Below, piece after piece: positions 6,385-14,573 of a stretch of 64,000 nucleotides of DNA (positions within the stretch are counted from its first letter, which is position 1; each line of letters opens with the position of its first letter). Where the stretch lies: assembly GCF_000189255.1 (NCBI RefSeq), contig NZ_AEVS01000076.1, positions 1 to 64,000 of the forward strand, written 5' to 3'. Below the pieces are notes generated by a model. That model saw nothing but the letters and a program-made list of their open reading frames with translations, was not told the origin of the DNA and did no database searches. This DNA is from Vibrio brasiliensis LMG 20546. GTDB lineage: Bacteria; Pseudomonadota; Gammaproteobacteria; Enterobacterales; Vibrionaceae. Made by a program: the position numbers and the translations under genes.

Positions 6385-6764
6385 CATTTGCCCTTAAATT
6401 TGAATGCGAAGAACTCTAATAGGTAGCGAACCATGGCTCGCATGCCGAGGGTATCGATGACCACGGCGCCGACGACATACCAGTACGGTTCGGGGATGTT
6501 CTGCAGCGCCTGGAAGCCTTGTTCGACGTATGGGGCGTATTCAGGAATAAAGGAAAGGATCAAGGGAATGAAGACGACTAACAGGATAAATTCGTCTTTG
6601 TAGCCCCGCTCTCGGATGCTGACTTCATCCAGGCTACTGGCCTGCTCTTCCCCTTGTTGGAGTCTGCGTACCCTCGCCTGGTGTTTCTCCTGATCGAGCT
6701 CGTCTTTGCGCTTTAAAGCCTCCGCTTTGTTGCGGTTATACTGCCTATAGGTTTCGAGTCCGCC
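6384..6764 (-). pseudogene. 5'-truncated phage membrane protein, holin-like
   Basis: The open frame of about 126 codons runs from a stop at 6765-6767 to TGA at 6384-6386, with no start codon before residue 105 or so. The N-terminal part is charged (YRQYNRNKAEALKRKDELDQEKHQARVRRLQQGEEQ in two runs). It is followed by two hydrophobic segments, EFILLVVFIPLILSFIPEYAPYV and PYWYVVGAVVIDTLGM. The order charged region, membrane segment, GF-LQ-IPEPYW, membrane segment resembles three-helix phage or GTA holins, but the match is by eye. The missing 5' end places a recombination breakpoint near 6765. Base composition is GC-richer than the cassettes. Confidence 0.55.
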
Positions 6765-7007
6765 TCAATAAACGTTTTCTATCGTTGTGCCACGGTCGAC
6801 TCTAGATAGTAATTGAAGTCTGGTTATCACATCGGTTAGTCTGAACAGACTATCTGGCTTGGTGCCAGAAGACTTAAAGGAAATATCTATGTGCATAGTC
6901 ATAAGATGCCGCAGTAACCGCTGCCCACCACTTTCATAAAATATCTGGATATTCAGTTTCTTTAAGGCGCATCGCAATGCGTCACGATATTTTATTGGAG
7001 TTAAAAA

Positions 7008-7637
7008 ATGACTATCGATACTCTTATTGCCTTTGCAGGCATCGTTTTTCTGTTGGCCATCATACCGGGGCCTAACGCACTTCTGATTTTGTACACCTCA
7101 CTCGCTACCGGGAAGCGAACAGCCTTTGCGAACATAGTCGGTATAAGCGTGGGCTTTTTGATCCATGCTTTCATCTCTGCTCAAGGACTAAGTCTTCTAC
7201 TCTCTCAGTCAGCTCTGGCTTTCGCCATATTCAAGTGGTTAGGTGTGGGTTATCTACTTTGGCTTGGTGTGAGTAATGTCAGAAAAGGTTTGGCGCAGTC
7301 TCAAATTGCGTTCGACCCTACTCAAAATACGACAGGCTCATCATTACTTAGTAGCTTTACCAAAGGACTGCTGACAAATCTACTCAATCCAAAGATTGTG
7401 TTGTTCTATTTGTCTATCTTTCCTCAATTCATTTCGCAGCAACATATCCTGGAGCAAAGCATGATGCTGGGTCTTATCCAGGCTTTGGTCGTAGCGAGCT
7501 GGTTCTTCGTGGTAATACTAATGGCCACAAAGCTTAAAGCTATGCTCACTACACCCAAGATAGCCAAATGGCTCAACTATATCAGCGGTGGTCTGTTTGT
7601 TAGTTTTAGCGTGAGTCTAGCAAGCTCAAGGTTGTGA
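7008..7637 (+). CDS. LysE/RhtB-family exporter
   Basis: A 209-residue inner-membrane protein with about six hydrophobic helices. The N-terminus (LIAFAGIVFLLAIIPGPNALLILYTSLATG) carries the PGPN signature of the LysE/RhtB family. GLLTNLLNPKIVLFYLSIFPQFI in the middle is the second hallmark. These proteins export amino acids or related metabolites by proton antiport; the substrate cannot be read from the sequence. GGAG lies 7 nt before the ATG. The gene stands alone, between the phage remnant and a terminator, and marks the beginning of the ordinary chromosome. Confidence 0.88.
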   Translation: MTIDTLIAFAGIVFLLAIIPGPNALLILYTSLATGKRTAFANIVGISVGFLIHAFISAQGLSLLLSQSALAFAIFKWLGVGYLLWLGVSNVRKGLAQSQIAFDPTQNTTGSSLLSSFTKGLLTNLLNPKIVLFYLSIFPQFISQQHILEQSMMLGLIQALVVASWFFVVILMATKLKAMLTTPKIAKWLNYISGGLFVSFSVSLASSRL

Positions 7638-7675
7638 TGGATTCTACAGGTCGCATGAGACCGTTTTTCTGCAAT

Positions 7676-7702
7676 AAAAAGCCGAACTGGAGTTCGGCTT
7701 TT
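7676..7702. terminator. bidirectional terminator between convergent genes
   Basis: AAAAAGCCGAACT and AGTTCGGCTTTT form a perfect stem with a two-base loop flanked by A- and T-runs. It serves both the LysE-type gene and the leftward lipoprotein gene. Confidence 0.85.
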
Positions 7703-7705
7703 CCG

Positions 7706-8158
7706 TTAGAGGGACTCATAAACGTCATTGGCCACAAAAGGGACCTGTATCTGTTCTTGTATTAGAAGTAATTCTTTAGGTTCGATTCCGTGTGGTATTT
7801 CACCATTGAACTCATGTAAGCCAACGTAGTCGTTGAAAAACGTCTGGATATCTTGCGACTGCTGAGAAACAGACTGTTTCAATGCTCTGACCTGCTCGTC
7901 AATACATTGGTTATAGGCGTACTGCGCCAAGTAACTGAGCGCGACTCTTTGCTCATTCTTCGGCAAATTAGATAGCCATTCTGACTGTGGGAAGACGTCA
8001 CTGCCTGATTTGGCTAACTCGAAACAATGCTCTTTCTTTGCCAACAAGGCTCTGTAGGGCTCGGTTAAACTCGGAGAGGCACAACCCGCCAAAAAAACGA
8101 ACGATAAACTACAAAGCAGCTTCACTGACGCACTTCCAAAATTTCTGTTCTTCGCCAT
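7706..8158 (-). CDS. small lipoprotein of unknown function
   Basis: A 150-residue protein with a lipoprotein signal peptide: hydrophobic LLCSLSFVFLAGC, cysteine at about residue 26 in the lipobox LAGC. The mature part is helical and polar (EQRVALSYLAQYAYNQCIDEQVRALKQSV). It would be anchored in an envelope membrane. The gene overlaps the end of the upstream gene by 50 nt, so the two are likely co-transcribed and translationally linked. No family recognised. Confidence 0.7.
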   Translation of the reverse strand: MAKNRNFGSASVKLLCSLSFVFLAGCASPSLTEPYRALLAKKEHCFELAKSGSDVFPQSEWLSNLPKNEQRVALSYLAQYAYNQCIDEQVRALKQSVSQQSQDIQTFFNDYVGLHEFNGEIPHGIEPKELLLIQEQIQVPFVANDVYESL

Positions 8159-8534
8159 AGGTAAATAACTCTTCCTGTTTTGCTAGGTTGTAGACTTGTT
8201 TTCTTAAGACGGGATTGAGCGACGCCATCGCATTACCAAATTCATCCCAATGATACTCGTAGATATCCTGAGCTTTTTGAACAACACCGCCCCCTTTTGT
8301 TCGAAATATTTCAAGGATGGGACTGGTGACCATCACACTAGCTAGATAGTTGGCTAAATCAACTTTATTAATGTTACCCGCTGAAGTCTGCTTACCCTCA
8401 CCAGTTGCTTCTCCTGCGTCTTTTAATGATACGTCAAGTTTTGGTGGGGGCGTTTTTATACTCATGGTTTCTGAGTGCGCTTTAGCTTCTACAAGTGCCG
8501 AACTCAACTCAGCGAATAAATCACGTTCGTTCAT
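8109..8534 (-). CDS. hypothetical soluble protein
   Basis: A 141-residue protein starting at ATG with GAGGG 8 nt upstream. The first 60 residues are polar and probably disordered (TPPPKLDVSLKDAGEATGEG). The remainder is helical (VDLANYLASVMVTSPILEIF and AQDIYEYHWDEFGNAMASLNPVL). No family recognised and no signal peptide. The 3' end overlaps the lipoprotein gene by 50 nt, an unusually long overlap that suggests coupled expression. Confidence 0.65.
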   Translation of the reverse strand: MNERDLFAELSSALVEAKAHSETMSIKTPPPKLDVSLKDAGEATGEGKQTSAGNINKVDLANYLASVMVTSPILEIFRTKGGGVVQKAQDIYEYHWDEFGNAMASLNPVLRKQVYNLAKQEELFTYGEEQKFWKCVSEAAL

Positions 8535-8571
8535 TGCAATGTCCCTCAAATGGAAACTCTTAACAAGTACG

Positions 8572-8745
8572 TTATAAACTCAACCATTTGGCTAACTTAG
8601 CTTTCGCGTCCTGGTGACTTAAAACATTCCCTTCTTTGATTGCTCGCTCACCGCGAGCAATCCCTTCAAGTATTAAAAGTCTTTTTTCGTCCTCTTGTCG
8701 TTTGAGTTGGTCGTGAGTTTGGTTTGATTGATTTTTGTCGTTCAT
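8572..8745 (-). CDS. small antitoxin-like protein, no adjacent toxin
   Basis: A 57-residue peptide: a polar N-terminus (MNDKNQSNQTHDQLKRQEDE), then LLILEGIARGERAIKEGNVLSHQDAKAKLAKWL. The second half resembles the C-terminal region of ParD/RHH-type antitoxins (EG-VLSHEE-K-RL-KW), which contacts the toxin. The DNA-binding N-terminal part looks absent. No ParE-like gene lies next to it; the following gene is unrelated. It may be an orphan antitoxin or a decoy for a toxin encoded elsewhere. No strong ribosome binding site. Confidence 0.5.
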   Translation of the reverse strand: MNDKNQSNQTHDQLKRQEDEKRLLILEGIARGERAIKEGNVLSHQDAKAKLAKWLSL

Positions 8746-8923
8746 CGCTACGCTAGAGAGAGGTTAAGTGTCCAGTTAGCGAAAATACCTCGAATTTATC
8801 GTTTTACACCCACTTTTATCTAAGTAGGCAAGATAAAACCTAAGCGTGGTCATATTTAGGTTGGTCTAGAGGTCATAAATGGGCGTTACAGTGTAGCGTA
8901 ATCAGACGACCTGACGTTAATTA

Positions 8924-8936
8924 GTGACAGCGTCAC
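8924..8936. other. matS: matS site (MatP binding)
   Basis: GTGACAGCGTCAC fits the matS consensus GTGACRNYGTCAC at every position and lies between genes. MatP bound to matS organises the terminus domain and delays sister separation. Confidence 0.8.
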
Positions 8937-9040
8937 ATGTTAAGTAGATAAAATTAGCAAATAGATTCAGAAGGTTAGAAAGAACGGCCTGCAAAGGTGA
9001 TATAGCGTAGCAGTAAGGACACTGCTACGTTACATTGTCA

Positions 9041-9451
9041 CTACTTAAGGGCTTGTTTCACTGGATCTAGCTGCCAATCATTGTACGCATATGAGCGTGC
9101 GCTAGCCATGTATCTAAGGTTTAAGTTGCGGTTAGTGAGCAGAATCTCTACGAACAGGTCATTCTCACTACGGTTGATAGGCTTAAACTGTAGGGTTTCA
9201 CCATGACAAGTACGAGAAAACTCAAGTGGCGTGCCGTTTGCCAGGATACTTACACTCTCTTTATCTACGAAATACTCGCTACTACCACACTCAACCCCTT
9301 CAAGGCTCATAGAGAGCTGTTTACTCGTAGATACGGCCAACGTTGGCAATGGGATAGATTGAGCAATAACGTCCTGTTGATTTGCTGTTGCTGGTAACGC
9401 AGCAAAGAGAAATAACGAAGCTGAAAGGCAGCGTTTAAACCATGGATTCAT
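9041..9451 (-). CDS. periplasmic protein of unknown function
   Basis: A 136-residue protein with a signal peptide (CLSASLFLFAALPATAN, cleavage after about residue 23). The mature part is beta-rich (LSMSLEGVECGSSEYFV, LQFKPINRSENDLFVEILLTN) with two cysteines that could pair. The start was chosen at the ATG following AGGAAAG; an upstream in-frame codon has no ribosome binding site. No family recognised; the gene stands alone. Confidence 0.65.
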   Translation of the reverse strand: MNPWFKRCLSASLFLFAALPATANQQDVIAQSIPLPTLAVSTSKQLSMSLEGVECGSSEYFVDKESVSILANGTPLEFSRTCHGETLQFKPINRSENDLFVEILLTNRNLNLRYMASARSYAYNDWQLDPVKQALK

Positions 9452-9987
9452 GTTGCTTTCCTGTAATTCACTATGCCTCAAGACTAACAGAGACGTGACA
9501 AATTGTAATCAAGTGATGCGCTTACTGTGATGTGTTTTCAGCACTTTTTCAGGGCCAATCGTATCTTTCGCGTCTTGAAGGAGATTCCGTGATTAAAGTT
9601 CTTACCGCTTGCTGAGTTCATTGGAGTAACTGTTACACCGCAACCCCTCAGAATAATGCACTGGCTGACAGTAAGCACTTGCATACAGCGCTTACATTTC
9701 TGAAAGTTTATTACAAACTGGTTTTCAGCCCAGATCTCAACAGTCAAAAACACTACTCTAAGTTATTGAAATGTCGACATTATGGTTGGGGTGAACTGAG
9801 TTACTAGAAACTTTCAATCAACTTACAGAATTGAGTTTAAGGGTGTCACTTTTACTATTGTGATTTTGGGGTTTTAGAGAAATGTATTAGTGGAAGAAGC
9901 AATCTAGTTATAGTGCGTTAATTTCTTGAGGTATAAAAAAAGAGCAGTTCCCTGCTCTCTTTCGTTCTGATTCTATGTTCACTGTGA
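9452..9987. other. intergenic stretch, terminator only
   Basis: I see no supportable gene in these 536 bases. A leftward 71-codon frame lacks a ribosome binding site and has an unlikely composition. The terminator at 9936-9958 is the only clear element. Confidence 0.5.
9936..9958 (-). terminator. intrinsic terminator after vxrE
   Basis: AGAGCAG and CTGCTCT pair around TTCC; the minus strand continues with seven or more T residues. It ends the vxr transcript. Confidence 0.8.
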
Positions 9988-10134
9988 TTATTGCTTAGCG
10001 GCTTTCTCACGGATTTGTTCAGCGACGACTTTGATCGCTTGTGCGGTACTCATACCCTCTGCCATCAGCTTCTGAATTTCTTCTACTGCTTTTTGTTGTT
10101 GTTCGTGTGTCAGTGGTGGCAAATCGTCAAACAT
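9988..10134 (-). CDS. vxrE: UPF0181 (YoaH-family) small protein, VxrE
   Basis: A 48-residue protein, [32 protein letters not shown], closely like Escherichia coli YoaH and the UPF0181 protein that follows vxrD in Vibrio cholerae (the vxrE gene). Its function is unknown. It is the last gene of the vxr operon. Its ribosome binding site AGGAG lies in the right arm of a terminator-like hairpin that ends six Ts before the ATG, so its translation or transcription is probably conditional. Confidence 0.85.
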   Translation of the reverse strand: MFDDLPPLTHEQQQKAVEEIQKLMAEGMSTAQAIKVVAEQIREKAAKQ

Positions 10135-10162
10135 AAAAAAGGCTCCTAATAATTTAGGAGCC
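10135..10162 (-). promoter_or_regulatory. terminator-like hairpin masking the vxrE ribosome binding site
   Basis: On the minus strand a perfect 9-bp stem (GGCTCCTAA / TTAGGAGCC, 4-nt loop) is followed by exactly six Ts and then the vxrE ATG. The 3' arm contains the AGGAG. The same element can therefore end vxrABCD transcription and, in read-through RNA, hide the start signal of vxrE. Confidence 0.7.
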
Positions 10163-10214
10163 GACTATATTACGAAATCTTGCTAAAGGCTAGTCACCTA
10201 CCCCATGCAATTTG

Positions 10215-11393
10215 TTAGTAGCTAGTTAGGAAGTTAATGTAGCCACCCATCGAGTTCTCATTGGTATAGCTCGCACCGATATCTAACTGGAATAGATTAA
10301 GTGGCGACAAACCAATACCGGCTGTAATCGTGTCATCGAGGTTGTCATAAGCCAGGTTACGATTCCAACCAGCACGCAGTTTAAGCTGACGCATAATATC
10401 GATTTCACCACCAACACGAAGCATCTGTGTGTTGTCGTTGAAGTTGGTGTAACGCTCTTCTTCGTTCAGGTCGTAGTCTACGCTGATAGTTGCGTAGTCA
10501 GCGACTAAACCAACGCCGACAGTATAAAGTGGGCGCATTTGGTATGAGTAATTGATATCAGGCTTACCACTTACTGAAGATGGGATAGTAAGAGTTTCAA
10601 TATCTCTCGATACTAAGTTGGTTGCGGAAAAACCAGCACGTATTGGACCATAGAACCATAAGAAACCGGCGTCCATGTTAAACATAGTTTCGCCAGTACC
10701 ATTGTCTCTTACGTCTTTAATATCGTAGTTTGTAAAGCTTGCTTCATAAACATAAGTGTAAATGCGTTGAAGTTTGGGCGTGATACCAAACGAAATATGT
10801 TGTCCCAAAAATGTTTGATATTTTGCGAGAGAAATACCTACTTCTGTTACGCCTACTGATACCGCATTAACGGTACTGTTTTGAGCGTTCTCGAGAATTC
10901 GTAAGCTATTGTCACCGTTAGTACTATCGGTAGCGATCTGTGGAGTAGCGTAAGATTCCGTATAAGCTTTGCCGAAAACATTGGCTGCAATATAGCGGTT
11001 AGGAATGGCAAATGCGACTACACCGCCAAGCTCCAGTTTTGCGATATCTCCATCTAACGCCTGCAACGTAGCGTCGAGTTCGTTTATATCGATGCTGTTA
11101 ATGTCATTTGAAGCGGCTGTGATCAAATCTGAAGCCTTTTCCAAATCATCCACCATCATATGTTCATCGCTGTACGATAAACCGAAGCTTGGGGTGATCA
11201 TGCCGACATCGTCGTTACGACGATAGATTGCTGTGAGTGCTGGGTTGTAAAAAGGAGCGGTAAGGAAATTTGCAGAGACAACGCCAACGCCACCCATGGC
11301 ATCTCCTCGGGCTTCAATCGCGTAGTTGGCAGCTGAAGCCGAAGCTGATGCTAGCGCAATAGACAACGACAAAAGTGTTAGTTGTTTTTTCAT
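10215..11393 (-). CDS. vxrD: outer-membrane protein of the TraF-like family, VxrD
   Basis: A 392-residue protein with a signal peptide (LTLLSLSIALASASASA, about 21 residues). Alternating-residue beta strands run throughout and the protein ends in aromatic-rich strands (IGASYTNENSMGGYINFLTSY). The RGDAMGGVGVVSANFLTAPFYNPAL start of the mature part is typical of the TraF_2 group of outer-membrane barrels, annotated as conjugal transfer TraF but not part of a conjugation system here. It occupies the position of vxrD in the Vibrio vxrABCDE operon. Its role is not established. It is separated by 60 nt from vxrC. Confidence 0.8.
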   Translation of the reverse strand: MKKQLTLLSLSIALASASASAANYAIEARGDAMGGVGVVSANFLTAPFYNPALTAIYRRNDDVGMITPSFGLSYSDEHMMVDDLEKASDLITAASNDINSIDINELDATLQALDGDIAKLELGGVVAFAIPNRYIAANVFGKAYTESYATPQIATDSTNGDNSLRILENAQNSTVNAVSVGVTEVGISLAKYQTFLGQHISFGITPKLQRIYTYVYEASFTNYDIKDVRDNGTGETMFNMDAGFLWFYGPIRAGFSATNLVSRDIETLTIPSSVSGKPDINYSYQMRPLYTVGVGLVADYATISVDYDLNEEERYTNFNDNTQMLRVGGEIDIMRQLKLRAGWNRNLAYDNLDDTITAGIGLSPLNLFQLDIGASYTNENSMGGYINFLTSY

Positions 11394-11453
11394 ATCGGTA
11401 TAAACTTTTTCTATTCCATGTGTTTATAGCGACATATTGTCTATTAACTTTAG

Positions 11454-12335
11454 TTATTCCTCTACTGAAACATCATAGGTTTTGCTAATTATTTGTGCTT
11501 GTTCAACAATTATTGGCCCTTGCCAGCGTTGATGATTGATTGCGACAGCTAAAACATAACGTCCAGGTTCAATACCGATATTGCCTAGCGCGGTTGGATA
11601 ATCTGAATCGTAGGTCTGGCCCCACACTTTTACGTAGTTGCCATCGACATAGTCATACACTGAAGTATCGAGTTTAGGTAGCGGGCAATGTGGATTCAGC
11701 AGAGCGTTACGCTCAACTTTCCACTGTGCTTTTGCGTTCCAACGTACCGAGATTTGTGCCTTGGGCTCTCCCAAGACTAACCAAGAACTCCATGAGGTCT
11801 GATCTGCCGCAGTTACATCGATACGGTACAGCCCCATTTTAACGCGGCTATTCAGGTTATAGCGTTTACTATAAATCTTGATGCCTTGTTCATTGTCTTG
11901 TGGCGTACTGACACTAAAAGTGTTGTCCGTTGAAATGGTTTTTGATACCCAACGAGTCAAAGTGATGTCTTTGATATCTTTGCTTGATTCAACTTCGACA
12001 ATCGCTCGATAGGCATCCCTTCCCGGGCTCTGAATCTCAGTGCGTCGGACGATGACATTGCTAAGCCATTGAGGCAGAGACTTGTTGTCGAGTGTCTTAC
12101 CACAATCGGTTTCAAGAGACTGAAGTAAAAGCTCATTGAGGTGCGGCGTAATAGAACGATTTTTCTCTAACTGCCACGACTCAACGAGTGAAGTAAACAT
12201 AGCAGGCAGATCATCGTTAAGCAGATGCTTGTGCGCCTGAGTTAGTGGTGAGTTGCTTTCAAACCATGGCACTTGTGCGGCTGAAAGCGGTGCGCTGATA
12301 AGTAGCGCACCTAGTAACAAGCTTGGTTTAACCAT
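11454..12335 (-). CDS. vxrC: DUF2861 periplasmic protein, VxrC
   Basis: A 293-residue protein with a signal peptide (LLLGALLISAPLSAAQ). The N-terminal helical segment (LTQAHKHLLNDDLPAMFTSLVESWQ) and following beta-rich domain match the DUF2861 proteins that lie third in the Vibrio vxr operon. It probably acts in the periplasm as an accessory of the VxrA sensor; this is inferred from position. Its ATG shares one base with the TAA of vxrB, which indicates translational coupling. Confidence 0.85.
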   Translation of the reverse strand: MVKPSLLLGALLISAPLSAAQVPWFESNSPLTQAHKHLLNDDLPAMFTSLVESWQLEKNRSITPHLNELLLQSLETDCGKTLDNKSLPQWLSNVIVRRTEIQSPGRDAYRAIVEVESSKDIKDITLTRWVSKTISTDNTFSVSTPQDNEQGIKIYSKRYNLNSRVKMGLYRIDVTAADQTSWSSWLVLGEPKAQISVRWNAKAQWKVERNALLNPHCPLPKLDTSVYDYVDGNYVKVWGQTYDSDYPTALGNIGIEPGRYVLAVAINHQRWQGPIIVEQAQIISKTYDVSVEE

Positions 12336-12994
12336 TAGGCCTTCATTTTGTATCCAACGCCACGCAGCGTTTCAATCTCTAGGCCTGGTAGCTTCTGACG
12401 TAACTGAAGTACATGGGTATCAACAGTACGCGTCGTTGGGAAATGGTTGTATCCCCACACGTGGTCAAGCAGTTCATCACGAGTAAATACACGGCCTAAG
12501 TTACTTGCCAAGAACAGCAGCAGATCGAACTCGGTACGTGTTAGCGTGATTGACTCTTCTTTGTAAAAGACTTCACGAGTTGCTTTGTCGATAACCAGGT
12601 GTTCAGTTGTTACTTTGCTATCATCAAACGCATCGCCTTCAGGTGCGCGTAGTTGCGCGCGAATACGTGCAAAAAGCTCAGCTTCGGCAAAAGGTTTGGT
12701 TAAATAGTCGTTAGCGCCTGCGTCTAAACCCATTACTTTATCTTTAACTGTGACGAGTGCAGTTAGCAAAATAACCGGTACGTCTTTCAGTTTCTTCCAT
12801 TCAACAAGGTGTTCAACCGAATCACCATCCGGTAGCTGGCGATCGAGGATAACCAGATCCGCTTTGTCCCAGTACTGGGCAACATCAGCAATGGTTTCTG
12901 AGTGGAAACATTCGTATCCCGCTTGTTCAAGGCTGACTAGCAGGCCATCAGCTAAGTTTTTATCATCTTCAACGAGAAGCAGTGTCTGTTTCAC
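12335..12994 (-). CDS. vxrB: OmpR-family response regulator VxrB
   Basis: A 219-residue regulator starting at GTG (GGAG 7 nt upstream). The receiver domain has the acidic pair E9-D10-D11, the phospho-acceptor D51 in LVILDRQLP, T in LLTALV and K in DYLTKPF. The C-terminal winged helix has TRTEFDLLLFLASNLGRVFTRDELLDHVWG and RTVDTHVLQLRQKL. VxrB (also called WigR) regulates cell-wall homeostasis, type VI secretion and biofilm genes in V. cholerae. Its start overlaps the kinase gene by 26 nt. Confidence 0.92.
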   Translation of the reverse strand: MKQTLLLVEDDKNLADGLLVSLEQAGYECFHSETIADVAQYWDKADLVILDRQLPDGDSVEHLVEWKKLKDVPVILLTALVTVKDKVMGLDAGANDYLTKPFAEAELFARIRAQLRAPEGDAFDDSKVTTEHLVIDKATREVFYKEESITLTRTEFDLLLFLASNLGRVFTRDELLDHVWGYNHFPTTRTVDTHVLQLRQKLPGLEIETLRGVGYKMKA

Positions 12995-14423
12995 AAGGTA
13001 TCTCCAAAATAAACGTTGTTGGTGGACCAATTAGCGACATTTTGCCGCCCATTCTTCCTACCATAGATTCAACGATGGTTAAGCCTAATCCAAGGCCACT
13101 TTTACTAACAAACGGTTTTCTAAGTTGTCGCCAATCTTTCGCTGACAACTTGCCCTGGTCCATCACTTTAACCGTTATTTTCTGTTTTGCTGTTGTTACA
13201 TCTACAACAACAGGCGCAACACCATACTTAACAGCATTGCGTATTAAGTTATCTATACAGGTTCCTAACCAATATACATTGAGTTTGGCCGCGACGTCTT
13301 GGTTTATGACAAACTTAACGTCACTGTTAAACTCTTCTTCGATTTTAAATTCTAACCACTCTTCTACAGATGGTACCCAGTCTGTGGCAAGAGGTTTGTT
13401 ATCAGATTGCAAATAATCTTTACTTGCCTCTGCTAACTGGCGTAAACGCCTTGAATCTTCACATAAACGACGAAATTCGTCGTATACGGTTTCAGGTAGT
13501 TTCTCAAATTCACGGCGGAAACCTTCAACAGTAAGAGACAAACTCGCGATCGGTGTACGTAGTTCGTGAGTTAAGATCTGCAGAATCAACATTCTGCTCT
13601 TCATCTCTTGTCGCTTGGTGTTCCAGCGGTAAACGGACCAACCTAACACTAACAGTATGTTGGCTATAACCAGCACCACCATACTGATGCGTAAAATATC
13701 TGAGTGGTCTTCCACTTCCCAACATAAGTTACCACGTTGGACAAAACAACTGCCCGTTTCGTTCCTCAGATTAAAGGTTAAACCTGCAGTTTCGATATTT
13801 TTGCGCCATACGCTTTCCGGAAAGACCAGATAGTTATCGCTCTGTCTTAACCAAAGTTCGTTTCGTTCTACAAACATACTCGAACCCGATATTAGAGCAA
13901 GAACGGCGTCTTCATTCATTCGCTGCAGACGCCCGAGTAAGGTGGTGTCTGACGCAAGCTCTCTTTCCTGAATATGCATGTACTGCTGCAAATCTTCCAA
14001 TTTGTCAGGATGTACCCCTACGTAACGGCTCGCGTAAGTACCACCGCCTGGGTGGATAAGCGCACTACGCGCAAACCACTTCTCACTCAGCTTATTGCCT
14101 TTACACATAGCCCTGGTGAAAACCAGCGGTTCAGTAATTAATGGGCTGAGAGGAAGTTTGCCCGTACAATTCTGGGCAAGGCTATAGAGGCGTTGAACAT
14201 CTCGCAATGGGTAAGCCGAAGTCTGAGGCAACATAGATTCGGGAGTTAATAAACGCGTCGGGTAGTCTGATTGTAAGCTACGAATATCATAAGATACGGT
14301 CGCCTGCGCCTGATCAAAAAGATCGACAAACCTGTCTATGCGCTCTGGCAGTGATTCGGCATAAACACTTGCCGACTGAAGGGCTAAGCCCACTATCGCT
14401 GCTTTTAGTATCGTCTTAATCAA
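12969..14423 (-). CDS. vxrA: sensor histidine kinase VxrA
   Basis: A 484-residue sensor. Signal/TM1 at residues 5-22, a periplasmic DUF3404-type domain to about residue 243, TM2 (ISMVVLVIANILLVLGWSVY), then the histidine box LTHELRTPIASL with H near residue 285, the N box DNLIRNAVKYG and a G box (SGLGLGLTIVESMVGRMGG). The sequence corresponds to VxrA/WigK of V. cholerae, which senses envelope damage. The start is TTG with no strong ribosome binding site, chosen because the signal peptide begins there and no ATG is available. First gene of vxrABCDE, transcribed away from nothing else upstream within 150 nt. Confidence 0.92.
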   Translation of the reverse strand: MIKTILKAAIVGLALQSASVYAESLPERIDRFVDLFDQAQATVSYDIRSLQSDYPTRLLTPESMLPQTSAYPLRDVQRLYSLAQNCTGKLPLSPLITEPLVFTRAMCKGNKLSEKWFARSALIHPGGGTYASRYVGVHPDKLEDLQQYMHIQERELASDTTLLGRLQRMNEDAVLALISGSSMFVERNELWLRQSDNYLVFPESVWRKNIETAGLTFNLRNETGSCFVQRGNLCWEVEDHSDILRISMVVLVIANILLVLGWSVYRWNTKRQEMKSRMLILQILTHELRTPIASLSLTVEGFRREFEKLPETVYDEFRRLCEDSRRLRQLAEASKDYLQSDNKPLATDWVPSVEEWLEFKIEEEFNSDVKFVINQDVAAKLNVYWLGTCIDNLIRNAVKYGVAPVVVDVTTAKQKITVKVMDQGKLSAKDWRQLRKPFVSKSGLGLGLTIVESMVGRMGGKMSLIGPPTTFILEIPCETDTASR

Positions 14424-14530
14424 TGCAAAAATTCATTAAATCAGTAGGTTAGATTTAGAGTAAAACATTATGACAAAAATATAAAATCCAAATGTAATAT
14501 CAATGTCAGGAATGTTACCCATAAAACAAC

Positions 14531-14555
14531 AAAAGCCAGCATAAGGCTGGCTTTT
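14531..14555 (-). terminator. intrinsic terminator after pntAB
   Basis: AAAAGCCAGC and GCTGGCTTTT form a perfect stem 19 nt beyond the pntB stop. Confidence 0.85.
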
Positions 14556-14573
14556 GATTAGTAGTGATAAAGT

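Noticed and set aside
1-7000. An integron integrase gene or attI site within the accessory region
   Set aside because: No reading frame of about 320 codons with tyrosine recombinase motifs was found on either strand.
9029-9041. GTTACATTGTCAC, resembling a matS site
   Set aside because: One mismatch in a conserved consensus position (T for G at base 3), and it lies only 105 bases from a perfect site, so I did not count it.
9538-9753. 71-codon leftward reading frame between genes
   Set aside because: No ribosome binding site, unlikely composition and no family resemblance.
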